This document shows positions 1-10,974 of a stretch of 49,154 nt of DNA, piece after piece. Source of the stretch: Propionivibrio sp. Lineage in GTDB: Bacteria; Pseudomonadota; Gammaproteobacteria; Burkholderiales; Rhodocyclaceae. Under the pieces are notes generated by a model, which saw only the letters and a program-made list of their open reading frames with translations, was not told the DNA's origin and ran no database searches. A program made the position numbers and the translations under genes. The stretch lies in contig QKII01000147.1 of the NCBI GenBank assembly GCA_003249625.1, positions 1-49,154 on the forward strand. The letters are read 5' to 3'. Within the stretch, counting starts at the first letter, position 1; each line of letters begins with the position of its first letter.

Positions 1-1
1 G

Positions 2-175
2 CAGGAGCGCTCGCTAGCCAGCATCCGCAAGACGCTGGAGGTGGACGAACTGGCGCCTGGCGAGTTGGAGAAGATCCGGACGAAACTGAAGCCGGTTGTC
101 GAAAAATACAGCGCCAGCATTGGCGATGAATTTGCGAAGTTCGTCTTCGCCGAGCTTGCCAAGCTGCGCAAGTAG
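2..175 (+). CDS. C-terminal end of a probable TRAP transporter solute-binding protein (DctP family), partial
   Basis: The frame is open from the window edge and stops with TAG at 173-175, giving the last 57 residues. The segment is a charged helical tail (VDELAPGELEKIRTKLKPV, then EKYSASIGDEF), which resembles the C-terminal helices of DctP-type periplasmic proteins, where a hydrophobic/charged helix precedes a Pro-Val-x-x-Lys-Tyr segment. Such proteins bind carboxylates and pass them to a DctQM permease. No permease is visible because the gene is cut and the downstream gene is convergent. An IclR-type regulator follows 33 bases away on the other strand, which is a common arrangement for carboxylate uptake. 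Identification rests on a short tail only; another periplasmic protein cannot be excluded. Confidence 0.5.
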   Translation, partial: QERSLASIRKTLEVDELAPGELEKIRTKLKPVVEKYSASIGDEFAKFVFAELAKLRK

Positions 176-208
176 ATTTTCGCGGTCTTTTTCAGTCCGG
201 TTGGGAAA

Positions 209-982
209 TCAGAACGCCGCGAGCAGTCCGTACTCGGCTTCGCGCAACAGTGGCAGCGTTCTTGTGACTGCGTTCTCGGTGGTCTCATTGCCCATCGGCA
301 GACTAACGCTGATCGACCCCGCGACGATGCCGTCGCGGGTACGGATTGGTACCGCGATGCCGCGCACACGCTGTGCGATTTGCTGTTCCAGCAAGGCGTA
401 ACCGTTGTCGCGAGCCTTGTTGATCAGGTCCCGGACGGCCTCTTCGGTGGTCGCGGTGAACGGTGAATAGGGCACGAATTTCCGCCCTGTGAGCCAGTGG
501 TCCACCTCTTCCTTCGAGTAGGTCGACAAGATGGCAATACCGGCCGACGACAGGTTGGCCGGGATGCGCGCGCCGAGGACGTAGCCGACGTTCTGCACCA
601 GATTCGACCCGTCGCGGGCGACGAAGACGATGTCGTTCTCGTCCATCACTGCAAAGTAGGCGGCGCCGCCGAGCGAAAGGCTCAGGCGTTGAAGGTATGG
701 TTGCACTGCGCGCGGGATCTTCGCTGAATCGAAGTACGACCATCCCAGACGGAGTACGCGTGGGGTCAGCCAGAAGAGATGACCGTCGCTCTCGACGTAG
801 CCGAGGTGTTCGAGCGTGCGCAGGTAGCGCCGCGTGGCCGTGCGGGTAATGCCGGTACGGCGGGCGGCCGTAGAGGCGGTCAGGCGGGGGTGTGTGTCGT
901 TGAAGGCCTCGATGATTTGCAGGCCCTTTTCGAGTCCGGCAATCCAGTCTTTCTTGTTCAGCGGTGGTTTATTGTTGGGCAT
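209..982 (-). CDS. IclR-family transcriptional regulator (PcaR/PobR-like subgroup)
   Basis: This 257-residue protein has the two-domain IclR layout. The N-terminal winged helix-turn-helix (about 12-75) includes LTASTAARRTGITRTATRRY and a wing ending in Y-V-E-S-D-G. The C-terminal effector-binding domain (about 85-255) includes the stretch ARIPANLSSAGIAILS and the region QRVRGIAVPIR followed by SISVSLP. Length and motifs match IclR regulators that control aromatic or carboxylic-acid catabolism. The gene converges on the partial binding-protein gene and its upstream region holds two direct repeats that may be its own operator. The target pathway cannot be read from the window; the neighbouring transporter is the obvious candidate. 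Confidence 0.88.
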   Translation of the reverse strand: MPNNKPPLNKKDWIAGLEKGLQIIEAFNDTHPRLTASTAARRTGITRTATRRYLRTLEHLGYVESDGHLFWLTPRVLRLGWSYFDSAKIPRAVQPYLQRLSLSLGGAAYFAVMDENDIVFVARDGSNLVQNVGYVLGARIPANLSSAGIAILSTYSKEEVDHWLTGRKFVPYSPFTATTEEAVRDLINKARDNGYALLEQQIAQRVRGIAVPIRTRDGIVAGSISVSLPMGNETTENAVTRTLPLLREAEYGLLAAF

Positions 983-3723
<2,741 letters not shown>

Positions 3724-3757
3724 TTTTTAGCAGGACATGTTGATTTGATCTTTTCGG

Positions 3758-3798
3758 TCAGGCCCGTCACTTCCCGGCAACGAGGGCGGCGGGCCTGA
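3758..3798 (+). terminator. Hairpin between icd and citD (terminator or attenuator)
   Basis: The arms TCAGGCCCG (3758-3766) and CGGGCCTGA (3790-3798) are perfect 9-base complements around a 23-base loop. They are followed only by a weak T-rich stretch (ATTTCTT). The hairpin lies just upstream of the citD ribosome-binding site (ACGGAG, about 3811). It may end or partly attenuate icd transcription. Confidence 0.5.
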
Positions 3799-3824
3799 AT
3801 TTCTTGAATCACGGAGTATTAGCT

Positions 3825-4088
3825 ATGCAAATCTTGAAGAAAGGCCAGGCGGGTACGATGCAGTCCAGTGACCTGATGGTCACGGTGGAGCCAGCCGATG
3901 CGCTGACCATCGAAATCGAATCGACGGTCAAGAAGCAGTTTGAGCACTTGATCCGGGCGAAACTCGAAGAAGTTCTCACACGTAACGAGGTGCGTGCAGG
4001 GAAAGTCAGTATCAGCGATCGCGGGGCACTTGACTACGCCATCGAGGCGCGTCTCGAAGCCGCGCTGCAACGGGCGGGAGGTGAGTGA
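3825..4088 (+). CDS. citD: Citrate lyase acyl carrier protein (gamma subunit)
   Basis: This is a small 87-residue protein of the usual CitD size. The N-terminal segment GQAGTMQSSDLMV corresponds to GTLESGDVMI of E. coli CitD, placing the prosthetic-group serine at Ser14. That serine carries the 2'-(5''-phosphoribosyl)-3'-dephospho-CoA arm added by CitX and made by CitG, both encoded downstream. The region VKKQFEHLIRAKLEEVL and the tail DRGALDYAIEARLEAAL are also family-typical. ATG at 3825 is preferred over the upstream TTG at 3804 because ACGGAG precedes it and homologues start here. The stop codon overlaps the start of the next gene (TGATG). Confidence 0.95.
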   Translation: MQILKKGQAGTMQSSDLMVTVEPADALTIEIESTVKKQFEHLIRAKLEEVLTRNEVRAGKVSISDRGALDYAIEARLEAALQRAGGE

Positions 4089-4564
4089 TGGACGACAAGA
4101 CCTACTGGTACAAGGAGTACACCCAGGGGCGGCGTTTTTTCCTGAAGATTTTGCCCGGTCAGAGTGTGCAGGAAAACATCAAGGCGTTGGTCGTCAAGGA
4201 GAAGGTCAAGGTTGGCGTGATCCTGTCGGCGATCGGCTCGGTCCGCAACCTGCGCGTTAACGGCATCAAGAGCGGCGCCAAACTGCCGATCACCCCCGCA
4301 CGGCTCACGCCGCATGAACTCGACGGCCCGCTCGAACTGCTCGGACTTACCGGCAACATCGTCCCGGGAACGGACGGGACGCCGGACTGCCACCTGCACG
4401 TCATCGCCGGCAAAGCGTCGGGTGACGTCGTTGGCGGGCAACTGGAAGATGCCGAAGTCTTCGCGACCTGCGAAATCGTGCTGATCGAACTGATGCTGGA
4501 CGGTATCGAGCGCCACATGTCCCGTTCCGGCGGCACGTCCACTATCTACTTCGCGGAGGAATAA
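4088..4564 (+). CDS. PPC-domain (DUF296) protein encoded inside the citrate lyase operon
   Basis: The 158-residue protein is a single PPC domain, the plant and prokaryote conserved fold also found in AT-hook proteins. Typical blocks are FFLKILPGQSVQENI, VGVILSAIGSVRNLRV, HELDGPLELLGLTGNI and the His-containing DCHLHVIAG followed by GDVVGGQLEDAEVFATCEI. Bacterial PPC proteins form trimers; their biochemical role is unclear and DNA binding is not established for stand-alone versions. ATG at 4088 overlaps the citD stop and follows GGAGG by 6 bases, better than the GTG at 4085. It is translationally coupled between citD and citE. A metabolic or regulatory role with citrate lyase is inferred only from this position. 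Confidence 0.85.
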   Translation: MDDKTYWYKEYTQGRRFFLKILPGQSVQENIKALVVKEKVKVGVILSAIGSVRNLRVNGIKSGAKLPITPARLTPHELDGPLELLGLTGNIVPGTDGTPDCHLHVIAGKASGDVVGGQLEDAEVFATCEIVLIELMLDGIERHMSRSGGTSTIYFAEE

Positions 4565-4566
4565 CC

Positions 4567-5487
4567 ATGGCCGACTATAAACTGCGCCGGTCGTTGCTGT
4601 ACGTGCCGGGCAACATGCCATCGATGCTGCAGAACGTGCCGCTGTTCGGCTGCGATGCTGTTCTGCTCGATCTCGAAGACGCCGTTCCGCTGGCCGAAAA
4701 GGATGCCGCACGCATTCTGGTGCGCCGCTTCCTCGACGGTTACAAAGTACGCAACAAGGAAATCCTCATCCGGATCAACGGCCTGGATACCAAGTGGGCG
4801 CTGGATGACTTGAAAGCAGTCCTTCCCGCCAAGCCCGACGGTATCCGCCTGCCCAAGGCCGATACGCCGGAAGTCGTCGAACACCTCGACACCCTGCTTA
4901 CCGAGTATGAAGAGGAACTCGGTTTCGAAGTGGGGCATTTCAAGATCCTGCCGTCGATCGAAACCGCCGAAGGTGTCCTCAACTCGCCGAAGACCGCCAA
5001 GGCTTCGTCACGCCTGATCGGCCTGGCGTTCGGTGCCGAGGACTACACCGCGACGATGGAAATCAACCGTACCAAGACCGGCGAGGAATTGTTCAACGCC
5101 CGCATGACGGTGCTGTGGGGCGCCAAGGCAGCGGGGATCCAGGCTATCGACACGATCTTTGCCGATGTCAATGACATGGAAGCGCTGCGCAAGGAAACCG
5201 AGTTGATCAAGAAACTCGGCTTCACCGGCAAGTGCATGATCAACCCGCGCCAGATCGACGTCATTCATGACGTATTTGCGCCGAAGCAGGAAGAAGTCGA
5301 CTACGCCCTGGAAGTCATGGAAGCCATCAAGCGTGCCCGCGAAATGGGTACCGGTGTCATCTCGCTGAAGGGCAAGATGATCGACCGGCCGGTCGTGGTG
5401 CGCGCCGCCCGCGTGCTGAATACGGCCCGCGCACACGGCATGGTGGACGTAGTAATCAACGAGGAGGACATCAATGGTACGGAATAG
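4567..5487 (+). CDS. citE: Citrate lyase beta subunit (citryl-CoA/citryl-ACP lyase)
   Basis: This 306-residue protein belongs to the HpcH/HpaI-like CitE family. It opens with RRSLLYVPGNMPSMLQNVPL, then the substrate/metal region DAVLLDLEDAVPLAEKD, IRINGLDTKW and DGIRLPKADTPEVV. The middle segment ILPSIETAEGVLNSP followed by LAFGAEDYTATM holds the expected acidic metal ligands, and GKCMINPRQIDVIHDVFAP closes the barrel. It cleaves citryl-ACP to oxaloacetate and acetyl-ACP. GGAGG sits just before the ATG. The 3' end overlaps citF by 14 bases, as expected for subunits made in equal amounts. Confidence 0.96.
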   Translation: MADYKLRRSLLYVPGNMPSMLQNVPLFGCDAVLLDLEDAVPLAEKDAARILVRRFLDGYKVRNKEILIRINGLDTKWALDDLKAVLPAKPDGIRLPKADTPEVVEHLDTLLTEYEEELGFEVGHFKILPSIETAEGVLNSPKTAKASSRLIGLAFGAEDYTATMEINRTKTGEELFNARMTVLWGAKAAGIQAIDTIFADVNDMEALRKETELIKKLGFTGKCMINPRQIDVIHDVFAPKQEEVDYALEVMEAIKRAREMGTGVISLKGKMIDRPVVVRAARVLNTARAHGMVDVVINEEDINGTE

Positions 5488-7012
5488 TCTGGGCCGGCTG
5501 ATCCCGGAAACTTTCGCCGGCAAGAAGCTGATTCCCTACAGCGACCCGTGGTCGCTCCAACCCCACGCCGAGCGCTCGACGCGCGCGATCCGGCGTTTGA
5601 CCCACAACGGCAGCAAGCTGGTTGGCGGCCTGCGCGACGCGATCATCGCTTCGGGGCTCAGGGATGGAATGACCATCTCCACCCACCACAGCCTGCGCAA
5701 CGGCGACTACCTGCTCAACGAGTTGGTCAAGGAAATCGACGCGCTGGGTATCCGCGACATCAAGATCGCGTCGAGTTCGGTGCACATCGTCAATGCCGAA
5801 CTGATCCCCTACATCCGCAAGGGTACGATCACCGGCTTCGAGTGCGGGGTCAATGGCCCGATCGCCGAACTGGTGTCCAAGGGCGAACTCGACTGCCCGA
5901 TCATCGTCCGTTCGCACGGTGGCCGTGCGCGTGCGCTGATCACCGGGGAAGTACCGGTCGACGTCGCCTTCCTCGCGGCGCCGTACTGCGACGAGTATGG
6001 CAACTTCAACGGCTTTTACGGCCCGTCGGCCTGTGGCAGCCTTGGCTATGCGCTGGTCGATGCGCAGCATGCGCACAAGGTCGTGGCGGTAACCGATAAC
6101 CTGGTGCCGTTCCCGGCCGTCCCGGTTGGCATTCCTCAATCGGTGGTCGACTTCGTTTGTCAGATGCCGCGTCTCGGCGACCCCAAGAAGATCGTCTCCT
6201 CGACGACCAAGATCACCACCGACCCGATCGGCTTGCAGATCGCCAAGTATGCGGCGATGGTCATCGAGGCCACCGGCTACGTCAAGGACGGCTTCTCGTT
6301 CCAGACCGGCACCGGTGGCATCTCGCTGGCCGTGGCCGAGCACGTGCGCAACATGATGCGTCGCGACAAGGTCAAGGGCAGCTTTGGCCTCGGCGGCATC
6401 ACGGGCTACTTCGTCGACATGCTCGAAGAGGGACTGTTCGAAGCCCTGTTCGACGTGCAGTGTTTCGACCTCAAGGCTGTGCAGTCGATCGGCCAGAACC
6501 AGAAACACGTGGAGATCACCGCCGGAACCTATGCCAACCCGTTCAACTGCGGAGCGATCGTCAACCGTCTGGACTGCGTCATCCTCAGCGCGACCGAGAC
6601 CGACGTCAATTTCAACGTCAACGTCAACACCGAGTCGATGGGCTACCTGCTGCACAATACGGGTGGCCACTGCGACGCGGCGGCGGGCGCCAAGGTGTCG
6701 ATCGTCGTTTGTCCGTCGATCCGCGGCCGTCTGCCGATGGTCCGGGACGAGGTGACGACCATCTCCACACCGGGCGAGACCGTCGGCGTGATCGTCACCG
6801 AGCGCGGCATCGCGGTGAACGACAACCTGCCGGAACTCAAGGCGGAACTGATCAAGCGGGGCGCGCCGGTGAAGGATATCCGGCAACTGCGTGACGAGAT
6901 CTACGCCGTTACCGGTGTGCCGAGGCCCGTCGAGTTCGAGGACAAGGTCGTAGCCCTCATCGAGTACCGCGATGGCTCCATCATCGACGTTATCCGCCAA
7001 GTCAAGGCGTAG
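5474..7012 (+). CDS. citF: Citrate lyase alpha subunit (citrate:acetyl-ACP transferase)
   Basis: The 512-residue product has the size and order of motifs of CitF. They include RNSLGRLIPETFAGKKLIPY at the N-terminus, the glycine-rich CoA-transferase stretch TGTGGISLAVAEHV, GSFGLGGITGYFVDML, and the C-terminal region TISTPGETVGVIVTERGIAV. The enzyme exchanges the acetyl group on the acyl carrier for citrate, giving citryl-ACP for CitE. The ATG at 5474 follows GAGGAGG and overlaps citE. A long overlap (41 bases) with citX follows. Nothing in the sequence suggests damage. Confidence 0.96.
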   Translation: MVRNSLGRLIPETFAGKKLIPYSDPWSLQPHAERSTRAIRRLTHNGSKLVGGLRDAIIASGLRDGMTISTHHSLRNGDYLLNELVKEIDALGIRDIKIASSSVHIVNAELIPYIRKGTITGFECGVNGPIAELVSKGELDCPIIVRSHGGRARALITGEVPVDVAFLAAPYCDEYGNFNGFYGPSACGSLGYALVDAQHAHKVVAVTDNLVPFPAVPVGIPQSVVDFVCQMPRLGDPKKIVSSTTKITTDPIGLQIAKYAAMVIEATGYVKDGFSFQTGTGGISLAVAEHVRNMMRRDKVKGSFGLGGITGYFVDMLEEGLFEALFDVQCFDLKAVQSIGQNQKHVEITAGTYANPFNCGAIVNRLDCVILSATETDVNFNVNVNTESMGYLLHNTGGHCDAAAGAKVSIVVCPSIRGRLPMVRDEVTTISTPGETVGVIVTERGIAVNDNLPELKAELIKRGAPVKDIRQLRDEIYAVTGVPRPVEFEDKVVALIEYRDGSIIDVIRQVKA

Positions 7013-7490
7013 CTACCTGGACGCCCGGGACAGCCGGCAAGATGCGCTGGCCTGGGCACTGGGGCGTGGGCATCCGGCAACGCTGTTCCTGGCGCTGAAT
7101 ATCCCGGGCGGAGACAAGACCCCGCCCGGGGCCGAGGCGCTGTTCCTCTGGATGCTCAACCAGCTGCCGGCTGTACTCCCGGGCTTCGTCGAGTCGAGCA
7201 AGTTCCATGACGTTCTAGGGCCGTACGCGATCCTGGGACTCGACGCCGACCCGAAAGTGGTCAAGGCAGCCTGCGTCCATCTCGAGGCAGGGCACCCTTC
7301 GTCGAGGCTGATCGACCTCGATGTTTACTCGCCGGACGGACTCCAGGTCGACCGGAATGCGCTAGGCCTTCCCAAGCGTACCTGTCTGGTTTGCGACCAG
7401 CCTGCGGTTGACTGTATCCGCGCCAAACGCCATTCACTTCACGATGTCATCAACCGGGTCCATGAACTCCTTGTGCCATTCCGAACTTGA
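6972..7490 (+). CDS. citX: Apo-citrate lyase phosphoribosyl-dephospho-CoA transferase
   Basis: This 172-residue protein carries the CitX signature: SSRLIDLDVYSPDGLQVDR, then LPKRTCLVCDQPAVDCIR and a trailing His-containing helix. CitX attaches the prosthetic group to Ser14 of CitD. The Cys residues in the C-L-V-C...C block are typical of the family. The ATG at 6972 gives a 41-base overlap with citF; a later start is possible, but the N-terminal DARDSRQDALAWAL aligns with the start of E. coli CitX. Its own end overlaps the beginning of citG. In some bacteria CitX and CitG are fused; here they are separate. Confidence 0.92.
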   Translation: MAPSSTLSAKSRRSYLDARDSRQDALAWALGRGHPATLFLALNIPGGDKTPPGAEALFLWMLNQLPAVLPGFVESSKFHDVLGPYAILGLDADPKVVKAACVHLEAGHPSSRLIDLDVYSPDGLQVDRNALGLPKRTCLVCDQPAVDCIRAKRHSLHDVINRVHELLVPFRT

Positions 7491-8337
7491 GCATCTCGCC
7501 GACGCATTGGCACGCGGCGCGAGCATGGAACTCTACCTTACCCCCAAGCCTGGCCTCGTCGACCTGCTCGACAATGGCTCGCATCCCGATCTCTCCATTC
7601 CGCTGATGGAGCAGTCAATCGGAATCGTTGGCGACTATCTCAAGGCGATCGTGGCCTCGCTGCGCTCGGATGAACCATTCGTATGTCAGCGCGACTTGGC
7701 TATCCGAGCCGAGCGTCGCCTCTACGACGAGCTGGGAACGAATACTCACAAGGGTTACATTTTCCTCAGCGGCATGCTGCTTATCGCTCGCCATCATGCC
7801 GGGATCGCCGACGAGACAGCCGTGCGGCAATCGCTTTCCATCATCACACGAACCTTCTTCGATACGGCGGCGCAGACTGGCTCCAATGGCGAAAGGGTCC
7901 GCCGCGAATACCAGACTTCCGGAATCGTGGGTGAAGCCATCAGCGGCTATCCGTCCCTGTTCGACGCGGCTTTGCCAGCGTTCCGCAGCGCGTTTGCGCG
8001 GCACGGATGCGCAACGACAGCGTCGTTCGCCATGATGGCGCGACTGATGCAGACCGTTGACGATACGACCACGCTCCACCGCGCCGGCCCAGACGGTTTG
8101 CAGCGGGTCAGGGAGGATGGGCGCAGGCTCGAAGGTTTGATCGCCGAGCGTGGTGATGCCGTTGCTTTCCTCGAAAAGCTCAATGACCGGTACAAGGTGC
8201 TGAATCTCACCATCGGCGGTGTGGCTGATATGCTGGGCATGGCGTTCGCCTGCCTGCTGGCCAGCGGCGAAATCAGAGACGACGTTCCGAACGAGATTTC
8301 TGCTGCTGTCGAGCGCAAGCAACTGCTCGCGGCCTGA
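7444..8337 (+). CDS. citG: Triphosphoribosyl-dephospho-CoA synthase
   Basis: The product (297 residues from ATG 7444) matches the CitG/MdcB family. It has the conserved LYLTPKPGLVDLLDNGSHPD near the N-terminus, GTNTHKGYIFLSGMLLIA in the middle, and a conserved C-terminal helix LNLTIGGVADMLGMAFACLL. It makes the prosthetic-group precursor of citrate lyase from ATP and dephospho-CoA. Starts at 7444 and 7462 are both possible, and neither has a strong Shine-Dalgarno; an upstream GTG/TTG-type extension to 7408 would only lengthen the overlap with citX. It is the last gene of the cluster. MdcB of malonate decarboxylase is similar, but the citDEFX neighbours decide the assignment. Confidence 0.93.
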   Translation: MSSTGSMNSLCHSELEHLADALARGASMELYLTPKPGLVDLLDNGSHPDLSIPLMEQSIGIVGDYLKAIVASLRSDEPFVCQRDLAIRAERRLYDELGTNTHKGYIFLSGMLLIARHHAGIADETAVRQSLSIITRTFFDTAAQTGSNGERVRREYQTSGIVGEAISGYPSLFDAALPAFRSAFARHGCATTASFAMMARLMQTVDDTTTLHRAGPDGLQRVREDGRRLEGLIAERGDAVAFLEKLNDRYKVLNLTIGGVADMLGMAFACLLASGEIRDDVPNEISAAVERKQLLAA

Positions 8338-8531
8338 CTTTTTGCAGAGACGACGGTAGGAAAACTACCAGCCGCGCCGGCGTAAAGTGGGGCGCTTGCT
8401 TTCCTCAACGAGCCATTCGAGTGACGGCCATGCTATCGAACTTGCCGGGTAGCTGATTCAGCAAAGCTGAACTCTGTCCAGGCTGATTGCGTTTGCTGGA
8501 GAAAGCGTCAGGAAAGGCTTGGGATTGAAGG

Positions 8532-9218
8532 TTATGTCGATGGTTCTTGGTGGTCCCCCAAGCAGGAGCGCTCGATCAGCCACGACCCTTCCTCTGTCGT
8601 CCGACTCATCCGCCGATCGACCGGCCAGCATTGCAGATCGTCCCCTGCATACGGCATGATCAACCGATTGGCTTGCTCGGGTGCACCGTCCAGCCAATCT
8701 TCCAGATTCTCTGGCTCCAGGATGACGGGCATACGCTCGTGAATGGGCTTCATCAGCGCATTCGCCGCCGTCGTGATAAGGCAGACTGTGCGCAGGATCG
8801 AGCCATCGGGCGCGCGCCAGGATTCCCAGATTCCCGCGAGCGCCAACGGTTCACTGGATGCGCGACTGAAGTAATACGGCTGTTTAATCCGCCCTTCCGT
8901 CTTCCATTCGTAGAATCCATCCGCGGGCACCAGGCACCGCCGTTTCCTGAACGCATCCCGGAACGCGGGTTTCTCGGCGACAGACTCTCCACGGGCATTG
9001 GCCAGACGGTTGCCGATCGTCGGATCTTTCGACCAGTGCGGCACCAGTCCCCAGCGGAGCAGATGAGCGACCCGTTGCCCTTCGGGCGAGCGGCGGATGA
9101 CCGGGATATCCGTTCCCGGGGGGATGTTGAAGCGCGGAGCGAAATCGACGCACTCCGCTATCTTGAAGAAGGTTATCAACTCCGCGGGAGAAGCCTTCAG
9201 CGCAAAGCGGCCGCACAT
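8532..9218 (-). CDS. yedK: SOS response-associated peptidase family protein (SRAP; YedK/HMCES)
   Basis: Start ATG at 9218 gives 228 residues beginning Met-Cys-Gly-Arg-Phe, so that Cys2 becomes the N-terminal nucleophile after Met removal. Further conserved residues are Asn74 (in RLANARGES), Glu104 (in DGFYEW) and His160 (in KPIHERMPVIL), equivalent to the abasic-site crosslinking residues of E. coli YedK. SRAP proteins form a thiazolidine link with abasic sites in single-stranded DNA and shield them. Longer reading to 9431 would be an overlap with umuC in another frame and is rejected. It follows umuC by 2 bases and is the last gene of the LexA-controlled operon, matching the genomic association that named the family. 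Confidence 0.95.
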   Translation of the reverse strand: MCGRFALKASPAELITFFKIAECVDFAPRFNIPPGTDIPVIRRSPEGQRVAHLLRWGLVPHWSKDPTIGNRLANARGESVAEKPAFRDAFRKRRCLVPADGFYEWKTEGRIKQPYYFSRASSEPLALAGIWESWRAPDGSILRTVCLITTAANALMKPIHERMPVILEPENLEDWLDGAPEQANRLIMPYAGDDLQCWPVDRRMSRTTEEGSWLIERSCLGDHQEPST

Positions 9219-9220
9219 CG

Positions 9221-10489
9221 TTAGCGTGCCTCGGGCAACTGATCCCAGCGGGTCGTGTATGCGGGCGATTTTTTCTCGCGCTTCATCGTCCATTCCTTGT
9301 CGATGCCCTCTGCCGCCGAGCGTAACGTCCCGCGGCCCCAAGTGGCGTTGATGCGGTCCATCGCCTGCATCAGGCGAGGATTGTCCTGCCGCTTGGAGAA
9401 GAGATCGCCCTGCACGGTTCCTGCGTCGCACAGGTTCATCAATACCACCCCGGCTTTCTGGTAAGCATAGCCCGGACGATAGATCTTCTTGAGCGCCCAG
9501 CGGGCGACGGTGATGAGGCGCAAGGTGTCGTCAGTCGGTGTCGGCAACGGCACTGTCAGACCCTGCTGGTATTGCGGTGCATCGGTTCGATGGGGATTGG
9601 TCCGTAGATAGACCTGAAGCATGCCGGCGAGGGAATGTTGCCGACGCAGCTTCTCGGCAGCAATGCTGATGTAGCTGGCCACTGCCTCCTCCAGCGACGG
9701 GAGATCATGGACGTACTGCCCGAAGGAGCGCGAGGACTGGATTTGCTGGCGCGGCGGACTGACGTCCTCGAGGGCCAGACAGGAAGCGCCGTTCAGTTCG
9801 GCCTGCGTCCGTTCCAGAACGACCGAGAAGCTTCGGCGCAAGGCGGCCGGGTCAGCTTGGCGCAGCGCCTCGACCGTCCGGATGCCGCGGTCGGCGAGTT
9901 GTTCGGCTAGCCGACGTCCGACCCCCCAGACCTCGTCGACCGGCAACGAGCGGAACAAGGCAGCGCGTTCCGTTTCGGCAAGTTGAGCGAAATCGCACAC
10001 CCCGTCGTGCCCTGCCAACCCTTTCTTGGCACAGTGATTGGCGAGTTTCGCCAGCGTCTTGGTCGGGGCCATGCCCACACAGACCGGGATTCCGACCCAG
10101 TGCCGCACGCGCTGCCGGATGGTCTGGCCGTAGGCCAGGCTGTCCAGCCGCTCGAAACCGTCGAGGCCAAGAAAACACTCGTCGATGCTGTAGATTTCCT
10201 GTTCGGGCGAGAAGGTCGCCAGCACGCTCATCATGCGGTTGCTCATGTCGGCATACAGTTCGTAGTTGCTCGACAGGGCGATGATGCCGTGTTTCTTGGC
10301 GAGTCCCTGCATCTGGAACCACGGCGTCCCCATCTTTATGCCGAGGGCCTTGACCTCGGCGCTGCGGGCGACGGCGCAGCCGTCGTTGTTCGAGAGTACC
10401 ACCACGGGCCGGCCTTCGAGGAGCGGGTTGAACACTCGCTCACAGGATACGTAGAAATTGTTGCCGTCGACCAGCGCAAAGCGGGGCAT
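9221..10489 (-). CDS. umuC: DNA polymerase V catalytic subunit UmuC (Y-family)
   Basis: This 422-residue protein equals E. coli UmuC in size. The polymerase palm starts with [19 protein letters not shown] (catalytic Asp8) and includes [15 protein letters not shown], giving Asp103 and Glu104 as the other metal ligands. The helix-hairpin-helix region [19 protein letters not shown] and a little-finger domain with [16 protein letters not shown] follow. The C-terminal DUF4113-type tail (about 375-420) contains the [13 protein letters not shown] segment typical of UmuC. With UmuD'2 it performs error-prone translesion synthesis. The start lies 11 bases after the umuD stop. Confidence 0.97.
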   Translation of the reverse strand: MPRFALVDGNNFYVSCERVFNPLLEGRPVVVLSNNDGCAVARSAEVKALGIKMGTPWFQMQGLAKKHGIIALSSNYELYADMSNRMMSVLATFSPEQEIYSIDECFLGLDGFERLDSLAYGQTIRQRVRHWVGIPVCVGMAPTKTLAKLANHCAKKGLAGHDGVCDFAQLAETERAALFRSLPVDEVWGVGRRLAEQLADRGIRTVEALRQADPAALRRSFSVVLERTQAELNGASCLALEDVSPPRQQIQSSRSFGQYVHDLPSLEEAVASYISIAAEKLRRQHSLAGMLQVYLRTNPHRTDAPQYQQGLTVPLPTPTDDTLRLITVARWALKKIYRPGYAYQKAGVVLMNLCDAGTVQGDLFSKRQDNPRLMQAMDRINATWGRGTLRSAAEGIDKEWTMKREKKSPAYTTRWDQLPEAR

Positions 10490-10500
10490 GTGACCGCCCG

Positions 10501-10974
10501 TTACGGGACGAGTGAATGAATGACCTGGGTGACGACGCCCCAGATGTGCAGTTCCTGTCCCTCCTGGAACTCGATTGGAGCGTAATCGGGGTGCTCGGCG
10601 CGCAGGCGGATCCGGCCATTCCGCTTTTCCAGACGCTTGACCGTGAATTCGCCATCGACGACGGCAATCACGATTGATCCGTGCCGCGGCGTGAGTGCCC
10701 GGTCGACGACCAGCAGATCGTTGTCATGGATCCCGGCCCCGGTCATTGAGTGCCCGCGGGCGCGCACGAAGAAGGTGGCTTCGCGATGGCGGATCAGGTA
10801 TTCGTTGAGGTCCAGCGTCTCGGCCACGTAATCGTCTGCCGGGCTGGGGAAGCCCGCGCGGACGGTATGGGCGAACAGCGGCCACCCTCCCGGGAGCGGA
10901 TGCGCAACGGGCCGCGTGATGGACGGAATGCGGGATGCGGCGACGCTGTTTTCAGCGCCTTTCAGTCGGCTCAT
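10501..10974 (-). CDS. umuD: UmuD, self-cleaving accessory subunit of DNA polymerase V
   Basis: From ATG 10974 the protein has 157 residues. The cleavage site Ala40-Gly41 (VRAGFPSP), catalytic Ser76 (GHSMTGAGI) and Lys113 (FTVKRL) all lie 16 residues later than Cys24-Gly25, Ser60 and Lys97 of E. coli UmuD, so the catalytic S24-type peptidase is complete with a 16-residue N-terminal extension. RecA-stimulated self-cleavage gives UmuD', which activates UmuC. The start overlaps the helicase stop (ATGA). A much longer frame to 11334 runs through the helicase gene and is rejected. Confidence 0.96.
   Translation of the reverse strand: MSRLKGAENSVAASRIPSITRPVAHPLPGGWPLFAHTVRAGFPSPADDYVAETLDLNEYLIRHREATFFVRARGHSMTGAGIHDNDLLVVDRALTPRHGSIVIAVVDGEFTVKRLEKRNGRIRLRAEHPDYAPIEFQEGQELHIWGVVTQVIHSLVP

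Noticed and set aside
5471..7000. 509-codon minus-strand frame opposite citF
   Set aside because: Exact antisense of citF with an Arg/Asp/Val-rich composition typical of shadow frames.
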